This document shows, one piece after another, positions 36,658-45,569 of a DNA stretch of 64,000 bases. Position numbers and translations under genes: made by a program. The stretch's first letter is position 1, and every line of letters begins with the position of its first letter. The notes under the pieces were generated by a model. That model did no database searches. It saw only the letters and a list, made by a program, of their open reading frames with translations, and was not told where the DNA came from. This DNA is from Lutibacter sp. (GTDB lineage Bacteria; Bacteroidota; Bacteroidia; Flavobacteriales; Flavobacteriaceae): NCBI RefSeq assembly GCF_021647475.1, contig NZ_JAKIUR010000011.1, positions 5,216-69,215 on the forward strand, given 5' to 3'.

Positions 36658-39600
36658 TTACCCAACAATATTCACAATTTTACCTGGTACAACAATTACT
36701 TTTTTAGGAGTTCTTCCTTGTAATTGAGCTTGTGTTTTTTTATGAGCCATCACCGCTTTTTCAATTTGTTCTTTACTCATATCCAAAGGCAATTCCATTT
36801 TAAATCGCATTTTACCATTAAATGAAATTGGATATTCTTTGCTGCTTTCTACTAAATAAGTCGCATTAAAAATTGGAAAATCAACTTTTGAAATAGATTC
36901 AGTATGACCTAATTTTCTCCATAATTCTTCCGAAATATGAGGTGCGTAAGGTTCAATAATTATTGCTAAAGGTTCTAAAATTACTCGTTTATTACATTTT
37001 AACGCCGTAAGTTCATTAACAGCAATCATAAAGGTAGAAACTGAAGTATTGAATGAAAAATTTTCAATATCTTCTTCTACTTTTTTTATGGTTTTGTGAA
37101 GTGTTTTTAATTCTTCTTTAGTTGGCTCTTCATCAGAAACAGAAAATTCATTATTTACAATATATAACTTCCATAATTTTTTCAAGAAACTAAAAACTCC
37201 TGAAATACCAGATGTTTTCCATGGTTTTGATTGTTCTAACGGTCCTAAAAACATTTCAAATAATCGTAAACTATCAGCTCCATATTCTTCACAAATAGCA
37301 TCAGGATTTACAACATTGTATTTAGATTTAGACATTTTTTCAACTTCACGTCCAACAATATATTTATCCCCTCCTAAATCCTCCCCAAAGGGAAGGACTT
37401 TATTTTCGCTATTAACTCCCTTTCCTTTGGAAAGGGTTGGAGATAGGATTTTTCCATTTTCTCCAATAAATTCAGCATTTTTAAATTCAGGTCGCCATTT
37501 TTTAAATCCTTCAATATCTAATTCATCAGAACTATTCACTAAAGAAACATCCACATGAATCGGAGTAAAATTCGACCAAATATTCGTTTCTTTTGATTTA
37601 GAAATTTCAGTTTGTCTCAATAATTCTGTTGGATCTATTTTAACCTCTTTTCCTGCTTTTTCAATAGTGCTTCTTTCTGCAATAATTTTATCCATTGTAG
37701 GTTTACTAACAAAAATTATTTTTTTTGTTTTATCATCTTCATGATTGTTGTATTCCCAACGATATGCAAATGCGCTTGTACCTGTAATCATTCCTTGATT
37801 AATCAGTTTTTTTGCATACTCATCAACAGGTAAAATACCTTTATCAAATAAGAATTTTTGCCAAAAACGAGAATACAATAAATGTCCGGTTGCATGTTCG
37901 CTACCTCCAATGTATAAATCAACATCACGCCAATAATTTACCGCTTCTTTACTCACAAATTCATCTGGATTATTAGCATCCATATAACGATTAAAGTAAG
38001 ATGAACTTCCTGCCCAACCTGGCATAGTATTTAGTTCAAGTGGATAAATTCCATTATCCTGATGAGACCCTTCAACTTCGCTCAGGGTGACAAGTTCATT
38101 ACTTACAACTTCATTTTTATTAACATCCCAAGCCCAAACGGTTGCATTTCCTAAAGGTGGTTTTCCATCTTCCGTTGGTAAATACTTTTCTACTTTTGGT
38201 AAAACAATTGGCAAATATTTGCTGTCAATCATTTGTGGCAATCCGTTTTTATAATACACAGGAAAAGGTTCTCCCCAATAACGTTGGCGACTAAAAACCG
38301 CATCACGCAAACGATAATTAATTTTTCCGTAACCAAATCCTTTTTGTTCAATTTCAAAAATAACTCGTTTCATCGCTTTTTTATAGGACAATCCATTTAA
38401 AAAATCTGAATTTGCAATTACTGTTGTTCCTTTATCTATAAATGCTTCCGTTGAAATATCAACGTTTTCAAAAATATTTGGAATATCTAAACCAAAATGT
38501 TTAGCAAAAGCATAATCGCGTTCATCACCGCAAGGTACTGCCATTACCGCACCCGTACCATAACCGGCTAATACATAATCTCCAATCCAAATTGGAATTT
38601 TTTTACCTGTAAAAGGATGCAATGCATAAGCTCCTGTAAAAACACCAGAAATGGTTTTTACATCAGCCATTCGTTCTAATTCACTTCGTTTTGAAGTAGC
38701 TTTTACGTATGCTTCCACTTTATCTTTTTGTGCCGAAGTTGTAATTTTAGTTACCAATTCATGCTCTGGAGCTAAGGTCATAAAACTTACTCCGAAAATA
38801 GTATCAGGACGTGTGGTAAAAACATCTATCCTCTCCCCAGGCCCCTCTCCTATGGAAAGGGGAGCTTTTTCAAGTTCCTCTTTTATTTCTAGTAGAACTT
38901 TATTTAAGTCTCCTAGTGCTTCTTCATTTTTAAAACGAAGAACTTTATATCCTAAATTTTCTAAAATTTTTGTTCTTTCTGCATCTTTTTCAACTTGAGT
39001 ATCATGAATTTTTCCGTCAACTTCAATAATTATCTTTTTAGATAAACAAACAAAATCAACTATAAAATCATCTATTAAATGTTGTTGTCTAAATTTACAA
39101 TCTAATTTTTTACTTTTTAAACTAGCCCATAAAACAGCTTCCGCTTCTGTTGGATTAGCCCTCATTTCTTTTGCTTTTTCCAATAACAAATGAGAATTAT
39201 TTCTACCAGTCATATAGCCAAATTCCTGAGAAGAATTTTCTTCCCCTTTGGGGAAGGGTAGGATGGGGAAAGAAACCATGGCTCCTTCTGAACGACCAAT
39301 CCAATAGGTTTGTGAATCTTTTAATGGTTGAGGCCAATCAATTTTATCTAAACCATCTAATAATCGTTGTGCATAAGCAGTAATACGCATACTCCATTGC
39401 ATCATTTTTTTACGAATTACAGGATAACCTCCTCGTTCAGAAACGCCATTTACAATTTCGTCATTTGCTAAAACGGTTCCTAATTGCGGACACCAATTTA
39501 CTTGTGTTTCAGATAAAAATGTTAAACGGTATTTTAATAGTATTTTTTGTTTTTCTTCTTCTGAATAATTGTTCCAATCTTCAGCAGAAAAAATAGTTAC

Positions 39601-40137
39601 ATCATCATCACAAGCTGCATTAATATTTTTATTTCCTTCTAAAGAAAATACTTCTTTTAACTCAGAAATTGGTCTTGCTTTATCTGCATCTTTACAATAG
39701 TATGATTCAAATAATTGGATAAAAATCCACTGTGTCCATTTATAATAATTTGGATCCGAAGTACGTATTTCTCTAGACCAATCGAATGAAAATCCAATTT
39801 TATCTAACTGCCTTCTGTATGTTTTTATATTTGCTTCGGTAGTAATTGCAGGATGTTGCCCTGTTTGAATTGCGTATTGCTCAGCAGGCAATCCAAAAGA
39901 ATCATAACCCTGAGGATGCATTACATTAAATCCTTTATGCCTTTTATATCTAGCATAAATATCGGAAGCTATATAACCTAACGGATGCCCCACATGTAAT
40001 CCTGCTCCAGAAGGATATGGAAACATATCTAACACATAAAACTTTGGTTTATCTGATTTATTTTCTGCTTTAAAAGTTTGATTTTTTGCCCAATACTTTT
40101 GCCAATCTGCTTCTATTTTTCTAAAGTTGTATTCCAT
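36658..40137 (-). CDS. leuS: Leucyl-tRNA synthetase with three in-frame insertions
   Basis: 1159 residues, about 190 longer than expected. The HIGH-type motif ([16 protein letters not shown], residues 41-56) and KMSKS (934-938) are intact, as are the editing peptide TTRPDTIFG (441-449) and the anticodon domain. Three foreign stretches interrupt it: residues 291-436 (a DUF559 nuclease with palindromic flanks), 683-692 ([10 protein letters not shown]) and 897-924 (TLSKGKGV...LPFGEDLGG). Each keeps the frame, so a full-length fused protein is expected, with the synthetase core complete. It is an essential single-copy gene, so the product should work despite the inserts. Transcribed from its own -7 box at 40163. 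Confidence 0.96.
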   Translation of the reverse strand: MEYNFRKIEADWQKYWAKNQTFKAENKSDKPKFYVLDMFPYPSGAGLHVGHPLGYIASDIYARYKRHKGFNVMHPQGYDSFGLPAEQYAIQTGQHPAITTEANIKTYRRQLDKIGFSFDWSREIRTSDPNYYKWTQWIFIQLFESYYCKDADKARPISELKEVFSLEGNKNINAACDDDVTIFSAEDWNNYSEEEKQKILLKYRLTFLSETQVNWCPQLGTVLANDEIVNGVSERGGYPVIRKKMMQWSMRITAYAQRLLDGLDKIDWPQPLKDSQTYWIGRSEGAMVSFPILPFPKGEENSSQEFGYMTGRNNSHLLLEKAKEMRANPTEAEAVLWASLKSKKLDCKFRQQHLIDDFIVDFVCLSKKIIIEVDGKIHDTQVEKDAERTKILENLGYKVLRFKNEEALGDLNKVLLEIKEELEKAPLSIGEGPGERIDVFTTRPDTIFGVSFMTLAPEHELVTKITTSAQKDKVEAYVKATSKRSELERMADVKTISGVFTGAYALHPFTGKKIPIWIGDYVLAGYGTGAVMAVPCGDERDYAFAKHFGLDIPNIFENVDISTEAFIDKGTTVIANSDFLNGLSYKKAMKRVIFEIEQKGFGYGKINYRLRDAVFSRQRYWGEPFPVYYKNGLPQMIDSKYLPIVLPKVEKYLPTEDGKPPLGNATVWAWDVNKNEVVSNELVTLSEVEGSHQDNGIYPLELNTMPGWAGSSSYFNRYMDANNPDEFVSKEAVNYWRDVDLYIGGSEHATGHLLYSRFWQKFLFDKGILPVDEYAKKLINQGMITGTSAFAYRWEYNNHEDDKTKKIIFVSKPTMDKIIAERSTIEKAGKEVKIDPTELLRQTEISKSKETNIWSNFTPIHVDVSLVNSSDELDIEGFKKWRPEFKNAEFIGENGKILSPTLSKGKGVNSENKVLPFGEDLGGDKYIVGREVEKMSKSKYNVVNPDAICEEYGADSLRLFEMFLGPLEQSKPWKTSGISGVFSFLKKLWKLYIVNNEFSVSDEEPTKEELKTLHKTIKKVEEDIENFSFNTSVSTFMIAVNELTALKCNKRVILEPLAIIIEPYAPHISEELWRKLGHTESISKVDFPIFNATYLVESSKEYPISFNGKMRFKMELPLDMSKEQIEKAVMAHKKTQAQLQGRTPKKVIVVPGKIVNIVG
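37366..37449. mobile_element. 84-bp palindrome-ended repeat inserted in leuS
   Basis: Encodes leuS residues 897-924. The ends are two G/C-rich imperfect palindromes, ctccccaaagggaagga and ctttcctttggaaaggg, around about 20 bases. The native peptide [18 protein letters not shown] is split here. Ends resemble those of the DUF559 element at 38830-39267, so it looks like a short non-coding relative. Confidence 0.65.
38063..38092. repeat. 30-bp dispersed repeat inserted in leuS (VTLSEVEGS)
   Basis: tgagacccttcaacttcgct followed by cagggtgac, with accct/agggt stems. Translated it gives VTLSEVEGS, a peptide I recall as the mark of this repeat in Bacteroidota proteins. It lies between SNEL and the native LELNTMPGW region. 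Confidence 0.7.
38830..39267 (-). mobile_element. 438-bp element carrying a DUF559 nuclease domain, in frame within leuS
   Basis: Encodes leuS residues 291-436. The nuclease (about 315-420, nucleotides 38878-39195) reads [40 protein letters not shown] and [13 protein letters not shown]. This is the complete DUF559/Vsr-like PD-(D/E)XK signature, with D361, E372, D374 and H378 in place. The ends are palindromes: cttcccctttggggaag on one side, cccctctcctatggaaaggg on the other. An internal ATG at 39211-39213 could start a free nuclease. Insertion is a multiple of three and leaves the synthetase frame open. Naming it a mobile element is inference. Confidence 0.75.
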
Positions 40138-40162
40138 TAGTTACGCTCCATTTTTAAAAGTG

Positions 40163-40170
40163 CAAAGTTA
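40163..40170 (-). promoter_or_regulatory. -7 promoter box of leuS
   Basis: Minus strand TAACTTTG matches TAnnTTTG, 25 bases before the leuS ATG. Confidence 0.55.
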
Positions 40171-40263
40171 CACTTATTCTATAAAATTATAAAGTATCTT
40201 TTTTAAGATAAAATTCGATTTAATTTGTAAATTTGAGTAATTCTTAAATTTTGAACAAAAAAA

Positions 40264-41034
40264 ATGGCGAAAAAAATTGGATTAGTACTTTCAGGTGGTG
40301 GTGTTAGAGGTATTTCGCATATCGGGTTTATTCAATTTTTATTAGAAAATAATATTATACCAACTAGAGTATCCGGAACAAGTGCAGGTGCATTGGTTGC
40401 TGCATTGTATGCTTATGGTTATTCCCCAAAAGAGATGTTGGCTTTTTTTCATAAAACTCCATTGCTGAAATTTTCCTTATACGCCAAAAATAAACCTGGT
40501 ATTATGGATAGTGATAAATATATTTTATTTTTTAGGAAATATTTTATAAATGATTCTTTTGAAAGTTTAAAATATCCTTTAACAGTTACTGCAACCAACT
40601 TGCTAACAGGAAGGTTAGATTATTTTGATAAAGGAGAACTTGTAAAACCTTTAATTGCATCTTCAGCTTTACCTCCAGTTTTTTCACCTATGGAAATTAA
40701 CGGAAGCATGTATTCTGATGGTGGTATATTAAATAATTTTCCTATTGAACCTTTAAAAAAAGATTGTGATATTATATTAGGCAGCTTTGTAAACCCTGTT
40801 GAAGTTATTGATAAAACAGAGATTAACACTTCTTTAAAATTATTGTATAGAATTTATCATATTGGCTTAGATGCTAATAATATTCAAAAATTTGAACTTT
40901 GCAACTATGTTTTTTCTCCTCCTGAAATTAATAAAATTGGAGTTTTAGATGCAAAACATATTGATAAAGCGTATGAAATAGGATATGAATATGCTAAAAG
41001 TGAAAAGGATAAAATTTTAGCATCTTTAAATTAA
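40264..41034 (+). CDS. Patatin-like phospholipase, cytoplasmic type
   Basis: 256 residues with no signal peptide. The oxyanion loop is SGGGVRGISHIGF, the nucleophile elbow GTSAG and the Asp is in YSDGGILNNFP. It lacks the barrel of the larger patatin protein at 4092-6302, so it is probably a soluble lipid acyl hydrolase (RssA-like). Divergent from leuS. Confidence 0.92.
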   Translation: MAKKIGLVLSGGGVRGISHIGFIQFLLENNIIPTRVSGTSAGALVAALYAYGYSPKEMLAFFHKTPLLKFSLYAKNKPGIMDSDKYILFFRKYFINDSFESLKYPLTVTATNLLTGRLDYFDKGELVKPLIASSALPPVFSPMEINGSMYSDGGILNNFPIEPLKKDCDIILGSFVNPVEVIDKTEINTSLKLLYRIYHIGLDANNIQKFELCNYVFSPPEINKIGVLDAKHIDKAYEIGYEYAKSEKDKILASLN

Positions 41035-41132
41035 ACTATCCTTTTTTTTAGTATTCTATTTAGTCAAAACTTACTATTTGTAACTTCATATTTTGTACTT
41101 TTCCGCCTTCAAATAATTTAAACAATTTTAAA

Positions 41133-42044
41133 TTGAAAAATACTTACAAAGCTCATTTAGCCTTATTAGGAGCAAATATTATTTATGGTGCAAATCATTT
41201 GATTGCCAAAGGAATAATGCCTGCCAAAATTGGACCTTCAGCTTTTGTTTTTCTAAGAATTTTTGGTGCTGGTATATTATTTTGGGTTATTAGAATTTAT
41301 ATTAAAGAGAAAATTGATAAAAAAGATTACATAAAATTTGCTGTTGGTGGCTTATTTGGAGTTGCCACAAATCAGTTATTGTTTTTTCACGGACTTAATT
41401 TAACCTCTCCTATTGATGCTTCTATAATTATTACAGCAGTACCTGTTTTAGTATTAGTTTTTAGTGCTTTTATGCTAAAAGAAAAAATAACAAATAATAA
41501 AATTATTGGAATAATAATTGGTGGTATTGGAGCTTTTTTATTAATCTGGTATGGTAAAAAATCAGGTGGAACAAGTTCTACTTTAGGAAATATTTTTGTG
41601 TTTATAAATGCTTGTTCTTATGCTTTTTATTTAGTTTATGTAAAACCTTTAATGAAAAAATACAATCCAATTACTGTAATAAGCTGGGTGTTTTTATTCG
41701 GTTTTATTTTTATGTTCCCCATAGGAATAAACGATGTTTTAACCACCAATTTTGCTGCATTTACACTAAACACCTATTTAATTGTTGCTTTTGTGGTAAT
41801 TTGTACTACATTTTTAACTTATTTATTTAATATTTATGCATTATCTAAAGTTTCACCATCGGTAAACGGAAGCTATATTTATTTGCAACCCGTTTTAAGT
41901 TTTATTTTTGTGGGTATTTATGCATTTGGTTTTGGGCATACAGAATATGCGAACGACATAAATTTACTAAAAATAATAAGCTGTTTGTTAGTAATAGTTG
42001 GTGTTTATATGATTAGCAAAACTCCTAAAACCAAGCTAGTTTAG
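41133..42044 (+). CDS. EamA-family (DMT) transporter
   Basis: 303 residues with ten transmembrane helices in two EamA repeats (LLGANIIYGANHLIAKGIMP and the second from about residue 150). The start is TTG: the frame begins (M)KNTYKAHLALLG, as expected for the family, and the next Met is 28 codons on. The substrate is unknown. Its end overlaps the convergent ApbA gene by 9 bases. Confidence 0.9.
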   Translation: MKNTYKAHLALLGANIIYGANHLIAKGIMPAKIGPSAFVFLRIFGAGILFWVIRIYIKEKIDKKDYIKFAVGGLFGVATNQLLFFHGLNLTSPIDASIIITAVPVLVLVFSAFMLKEKITNNKIIGIIIGGIGAFLLIWYGKKSGGTSSTLGNIFVFINACSYAFYLVYVKPLMKKYNPITVISWVFLFGFIFMFPIGINDVLTTNFAAFTLNTYLIVAFVVICTTFLTYLFNIYALSKVSPSVNGSYIYLQPVLSFIFVGIYAFGFGHTEYANDINLLKIISCLLVIVGVYMISKTPKTKLV

Positions 42045-42983
42045 GTTTCTTGCTGAATTTTCTTGAGGCAATAGTGTTTGGTAAATCAGTTCATTTATTG
42101 GAGTTTTTATCTTTAGCTTTTTTCCTTGATTGACCACGTACCCATTAAAATTTTCTAATTCACTTGGCTTATTTCCCATAACATCACGTTGCATAGAAGC
42201 CGTAGTTTTTGGATCTAATTTGTCATAAATTTTAAATGTTTTATCAATATCTATTTTAGATAAGTTGATATTTTTTACATTGGCAATTTTCACAATTTCT
42301 TTTGCAGTTTTTAACATCAAATTTCTTAAATACGTTGAAGTTCTTAATACTCCAATAGGTGTTCTGGTTAAAGCGGCTAACCCACTAAAAGTGGCAATAA
42401 ATAAGAATTTTTTCCAAATAGCTAATTGAATATCAGTTGCAATTTCATTTTTAAACTGAGCTTCATCAAACGTTTGTTTAATTTTTTTAACTCGATTTGT
42501 TTTTTCATTTGAAATTTCTCCAAAAATAATTTCAGGCTCATATTCAAAATGATTTATAATTCCGGGAGATTTAATTTTACTTACTATTCTACATAAACCC
42601 GCCAACACATTTTCAGCATTTAAAACAGCAAGTAATTTATCCACATTATCGGCTCCATTTTGTAATGGAAGCACTAAGGTGTTTTTTGAAATAATTGGTT
42701 TTATTTGACGTGCAACGTCTTCAATTTGCCAAGATTTTATCCCTAAAATAATTAAATCGGGTTTAGTTTTAATTTCTTTTAACGAATTAGTAGCTTTTGG
42801 AAAAACAGTAAAATTGCCATTAATACTTTTAATTTGAAGTCCGTTTTTTTTAATTGCCTCTAGGTGTTTACCTCTAGCAATAAAGGTTACTTTATTACCT
42901 GATTTGGTCAATTTCGCTCCAAAATAACCACCAACTCCTCCGGCTCCAAAAACAACAATATTCATATCCTCTATTTTTATCAA
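42036..42983 (-). CDS. 2-dehydropantoate 2-reductase family protein
   Basis: 315 residues with an N-terminal Rossmann motif (VVFGAGGVGGYFGAKL) and an ApbA C-terminal domain (WKKFLFIATFSGLAALTRTP; SMQRDVMGNKPSELENFNGY). It fits NADPH-dependent ketopantoate reductase in the pantothenate pathway, although broader 2-hydroxyacid roles exist. The start may be one of two nearby Met codons (MIKIEDMNIVVFG); the second matches the usual length better. Confidence 0.9.
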   Translation of the reverse strand: MIKIEDMNIVVFGAGGVGGYFGAKLTKSGNKVTFIARGKHLEAIKKNGLQIKSINGNFTVFPKATNSLKEIKTKPDLIILGIKSWQIEDVARQIKPIISKNTLVLPLQNGADNVDKLLAVLNAENVLAGLCRIVSKIKSPGIINHFEYEPEIIFGEISNEKTNRVKKIKQTFDEAQFKNEIATDIQLAIWKKFLFIATFSGLAALTRTPIGVLRTSTYLRNLMLKTAKEIVKIANVKNINLSKIDIDKTFKIYDKLDPKTTASMQRDVMGNKPSELENFNGYVVNQGKKLKIKTPINELIYQTLLPQENSARNLN

Positions 42984-43041
42984 AAATAAAGAAATCCCTT
43001 AAGTTCTAATAAAAAGAAAGCTTAAAAAATAAAATTAGGTT

Positions 43042-43155
43042 TTAGCATTTACAATCTGGACCACAATCTCCTTTTTTATTCGATTTAAAAAGGTATTTTT
43101 TGACTAGAAATCCAACAGCAAATGCTAATACTATATATGTTATAATTTCTTGCAT
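43042..43155 (-). CDS. FeoB-associated Cys-rich small membrane protein
   Basis: 37 residues from an ATG at 43153-43155: MQEIITYIVLAFAVGFLVKK then the Cys-rich tail GDCGPDCKC. A longer upstream frame exists but would overlap feoB; this ATG overlaps the feoB stop by one base (TAATG), which fits coupled translation. Such proteins commonly follow feoB in Bacteroidota and may handle iron at the transporter exit. Confidence 0.82.
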   Translation of the reverse strand: MQEIITYIVLAFAVGFLVKKYLFKSNKKGDCGPDCKC

Positions 43156-45266
43156 TAGTTTAAAAATGAAAAGGTTAAAACTGAAATAATATATGCTAAA
43201 GTACTCATTCCTATTAATTGTAAAATTGGCCATTTCCAACTTTTAGTTTCCCGTTTAACAATAGCTAAAGTTGCCATACATTGCATCGCCAAGGCATAAA
43301 ATATTAATAAAGACATCCCCGTAGCAAAATTAAAGCGTTTTTTACCTGTTTGTTGATTAATTTCACTAGCCATTCTTTGTTTTATAGTACTTGTATTGTT
43401 ATTATCACTTTCAACATTATAGATAGTAGCAAGTGCACCAACAAAAACTTCTCTAGCTGCAAAAGAACTGATTAAAGCAATTCCTATTTTCCAATCATAT
43501 CCCATGGGTTTAATAACTGGTTCAATGGTTTTTCCCATCATTCCAATATATGAATTCTCTAATTTGTAAGATGCTATTTTTTTATGTAATTCTTTTTTTG
43601 AAATGTTTATATTTTTATTCTGATTTGAAACAATTTCTTTTGCATTTTTAAAATTAGTTGATCCATTAGATGCTAAAAACCACAATACAATTGAAATTGC
43701 TAAAATTATACTTCCTGCACCTGTTATAAATGCTTTTACTTTTTCAACAACGGTGTAAAATATATTTTTAACAGAAGGCAATTTGTAGTTAGGCATTTCA
43801 ATTGCAAACAAAGATTTATGCTTGATTTTTAATACATAATTTAACAAAATTGCAGATAAAATTGCAGCGGTAAAACCTAATAAATACAATCCCATTAAGG
43901 TTAATCCTTGTAAATTAAAAATACCTAACACATGTTTTTGTGGAATTATTATTGAAATCAATATGGCATAAACTGGTAAACGAGCCGAACAAGTTGTAAA
44001 TGGAACTACTAATATTGTAATTAAACGTTCTCTCCAATTACTAATATTTCTAGATGCCATAATAGCTGGTATAGCACATGCTGTTCCTGAAATTAATGGA
44101 ATAATGCTTTTACCTCCCATTCCAAAACGACGCATAATTTTATCCATTAAAAAAACTACTCGGCTCATATAGCCAGTTTCTTCTAGAATAGAAATAAAAG
44201 CAAACAAAATAGTAATTTGTGGAATAAAAATTAAAACACCTCCAACACCTGGTATAATACCTTCTGTTATTAAACTAGTTAAAGTTCCTGCTGGTAAGTT
44301 ATTTTTAACTAAAACTTTTAAGTCCACAAACATTTTATCAATAAAATCCATTGGTAACGTTGCCCAAGAAAAAATAGATTGAAAAATAAGAAATAACACT
44401 AAAGCGAAAAATACATATCCAAATACTTTATGGGTTAAAATTTTATCTAATTTGCTACGTAAATCAGTAGCTTTAGATTTATCTACCAAATATGTCTTTT
44501 TTAAAATTTCATTTATTTTTTGATACCTATAAATCGTTTCTTTATGCTGATATCTTTTTATTTGCTCTTTGTTCTCAGTAAATTTTTTAATTTTTGTTTG
44601 CTCTGCTTTATTTAAAAAATTACAATGTTGTTGCTGTGTTATAAGTAGCCAAGATTTATACAAAGAAAAATCTGAAAAAATGTTTTCTACTTCTTTAAAA
44701 AAATCAGCATCAATTTTATCAGAAATATTAGCAATTGGGGTGGTATCCCAGTTTTTATAATTTAAAATTTCTTTTTTAAGATTATCAATTCCTAATTTTT
44801 TTCGAGCACTTATTAAAATAATTTCTGATTTTAATTCATCTTTTAATTTATCAATATCAATTGAAATACCTTTGCGTTGCATTTGGTCTTTCATATTAAT
44901 GACTAAAAGAGTCGGAATTTTTAAATCCTTAATTTGAGAAAATAATAATAAATTTCGTTTTAGATTTTCTACCTCGGCAACTACAACCACTACATCTGGG
45001 AAAGAAGAATTATTTTTATTTAATAAGGTGTCTAAAACTATGGTTTCATCTAAAGTTGAAGGATTTATACTGTAAGTTCCTGGTAAATCAATAACTTCAG
45101 CTGTAAGTTCTTCTGAAATTTTACATTTACCTAATTTTTTATCAACGGTTATTCCTGGGTAATTTCCTACTTTTTGATTTAATCCTGTTAGCTGATTAAA
45201 TAAAGAAGTTTTTCCTGTATTTGGATTTCCAACTAAGGCTAGTTTAACAACTTTATTTTTTTTCAT
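43155..45266 (-). CDS. feoB: FeoB ferrous iron transporter (intact, second copy)
   Basis: 703 residues. G domain motifs: GNPNTGKTSLFNQLTG, DLPGTYS, NMKD and SARKKLG. The membrane part begins near residue 275, with VGGVLIFIPQITILFAFISI, GYMSRVVFLMDKIMRRFGM and SGTACAIPAIMASRNI. The C-terminal part has FAAREVFVGALATIYN. The gene directly follows feoA (no gap). This copy is complete, unlike the copy at 9910-12099. Confidence 0.96.
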   Translation of the reverse strand: MKKNKVVKLALVGNPNTGKTSLFNQLTGLNQKVGNYPGITVDKKLGKCKISEELTAEVIDLPGTYSINPSTLDETIVLDTLLNKNNSSFPDVVVVVAEVENLKRNLLLFSQIKDLKIPTLLVINMKDQMQRKGISIDIDKLKDELKSEIILISARKKLGIDNLKKEILNYKNWDTTPIANISDKIDADFFKEVENIFSDFSLYKSWLLITQQQHCNFLNKAEQTKIKKFTENKEQIKRYQHKETIYRYQKINEILKKTYLVDKSKATDLRSKLDKILTHKVFGYVFFALVLFLIFQSIFSWATLPMDFIDKMFVDLKVLVKNNLPAGTLTSLITEGIIPGVGGVLIFIPQITILFAFISILEETGYMSRVVFLMDKIMRRFGMGGKSIIPLISGTACAIPAIMASRNISNWRERLITILVVPFTTCSARLPVYAILISIIIPQKHVLGIFNLQGLTLMGLYLLGFTAAILSAILLNYVLKIKHKSLFAIEMPNYKLPSVKNIFYTVVEKVKAFITGAGSIILAISIVLWFLASNGSTNFKNAKEIVSNQNKNINISKKELHKKIASYKLENSYIGMMGKTIEPVIKPMGYDWKIGIALISSFAAREVFVGALATIYNVESDNNNTSTIKQRMASEINQQTGKKRFNFATGMSLLIFYALAMQCMATLAIVKRETKSWKWPILQLIGMSTLAYIISVLTFSFLN

Positions 45267-45494
45267 TTACAGCCTTATAATATTAATTTTTTCAGCAGTT
45301 TCAATTCTAATAGCTAAATAACTTCCGTTAACTTTTATATATAAAGGATCTTTAAAAGGAGCAACTTGTAATAACTCAACTTCTTGTCCGGGCAAACAAC
45401 CCATTTCAAGTAACTTTAATGGTATAGCATTTAAAGAAAAATCTTCAATAATTCCACATTCTCCAATCTTCAAATCTGCTATAGTACTTCCCAT
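45267..45494 (-). CDS. feoA: FeoA, ferrous iron transport accessory protein
   Basis: 75 residues of an SH3-like fold: GECGIIEDFSLNAIPLKLLE then MGCLPGQEVELLQVAPFKDP and LAIRIETAEKINI. FeoA supports FeoB GTPase and transport. It is first in the operon feoA-feoB-small Cys protein. Confidence 0.94.
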   Translation of the reverse strand: MGSTIADLKIGECGIIEDFSLNAIPLKLLEMGCLPGQEVELLQVAPFKDPLYIKVNGSYLAIRIETAEKINIIRL

Positions 45495-45519
45495 TATTTA
45501 TAATAATTCTTAATAATGG

Positions 45520-45527
45520 CAAATATA
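45520..45527 (-). promoter_or_regulatory. -7 promoter box of the second feo operon
   Basis: Minus strand TATATTTG matches TAnnTTTG, 25 bases before the feoA ATG. Confidence 0.6.
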
Positions 45528-45532
45528 ATAAA

Positions 45533-45565
45533 TTAGAATCATTCTAAACAATGATAAATATCATT
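45533..45565. promoter_or_regulatory. Two Fur-like palindromes upstream of feoA
   Basis: ttagaat-c-attctaa (45533-45547) and aatgata-aa-tatcatt (45550-45565) follow each other and cover the -33 region of the feoA promoter. Both resemble Fur-box half-sites. They differ from the DtxR-type palindrome of the other feo locus. Confidence 0.55.
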
Positions 45566-45569
45566 AAAA

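Noticed and set aside
37316..37558. Plus-strand open frame in leuS around the 84-bp repeat
   Set aside because: Antisense to an intact synthetase frame; its peptide (ESSPKGRTL etc.) is only the reverse reading of the palindromic repeat.
38651..38998. Plus-strand open frame containing [14 protein letters not shown]
   Set aside because: This is the well-known reverse translation of the Bacteroidota palindromic repeat, antisense to leuS, not a gene.
38830..39267. Intein in leuS
   Set aside because: There are no intein N- or C-terminal splice motifs (no Cys/Ser start, no HN-Cys/Ser/Thr end); the domain is DUF559, not a LAGLIDADG or Hint fold.
43042..43239. Longer 65-residue start for the FeoB-associated protein
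   Set aside because: It would overlap feoB by 85 bases with a non-typical N-terminus; the ATG at 43155 gives a clean transmembrane start and TAATG coupling.
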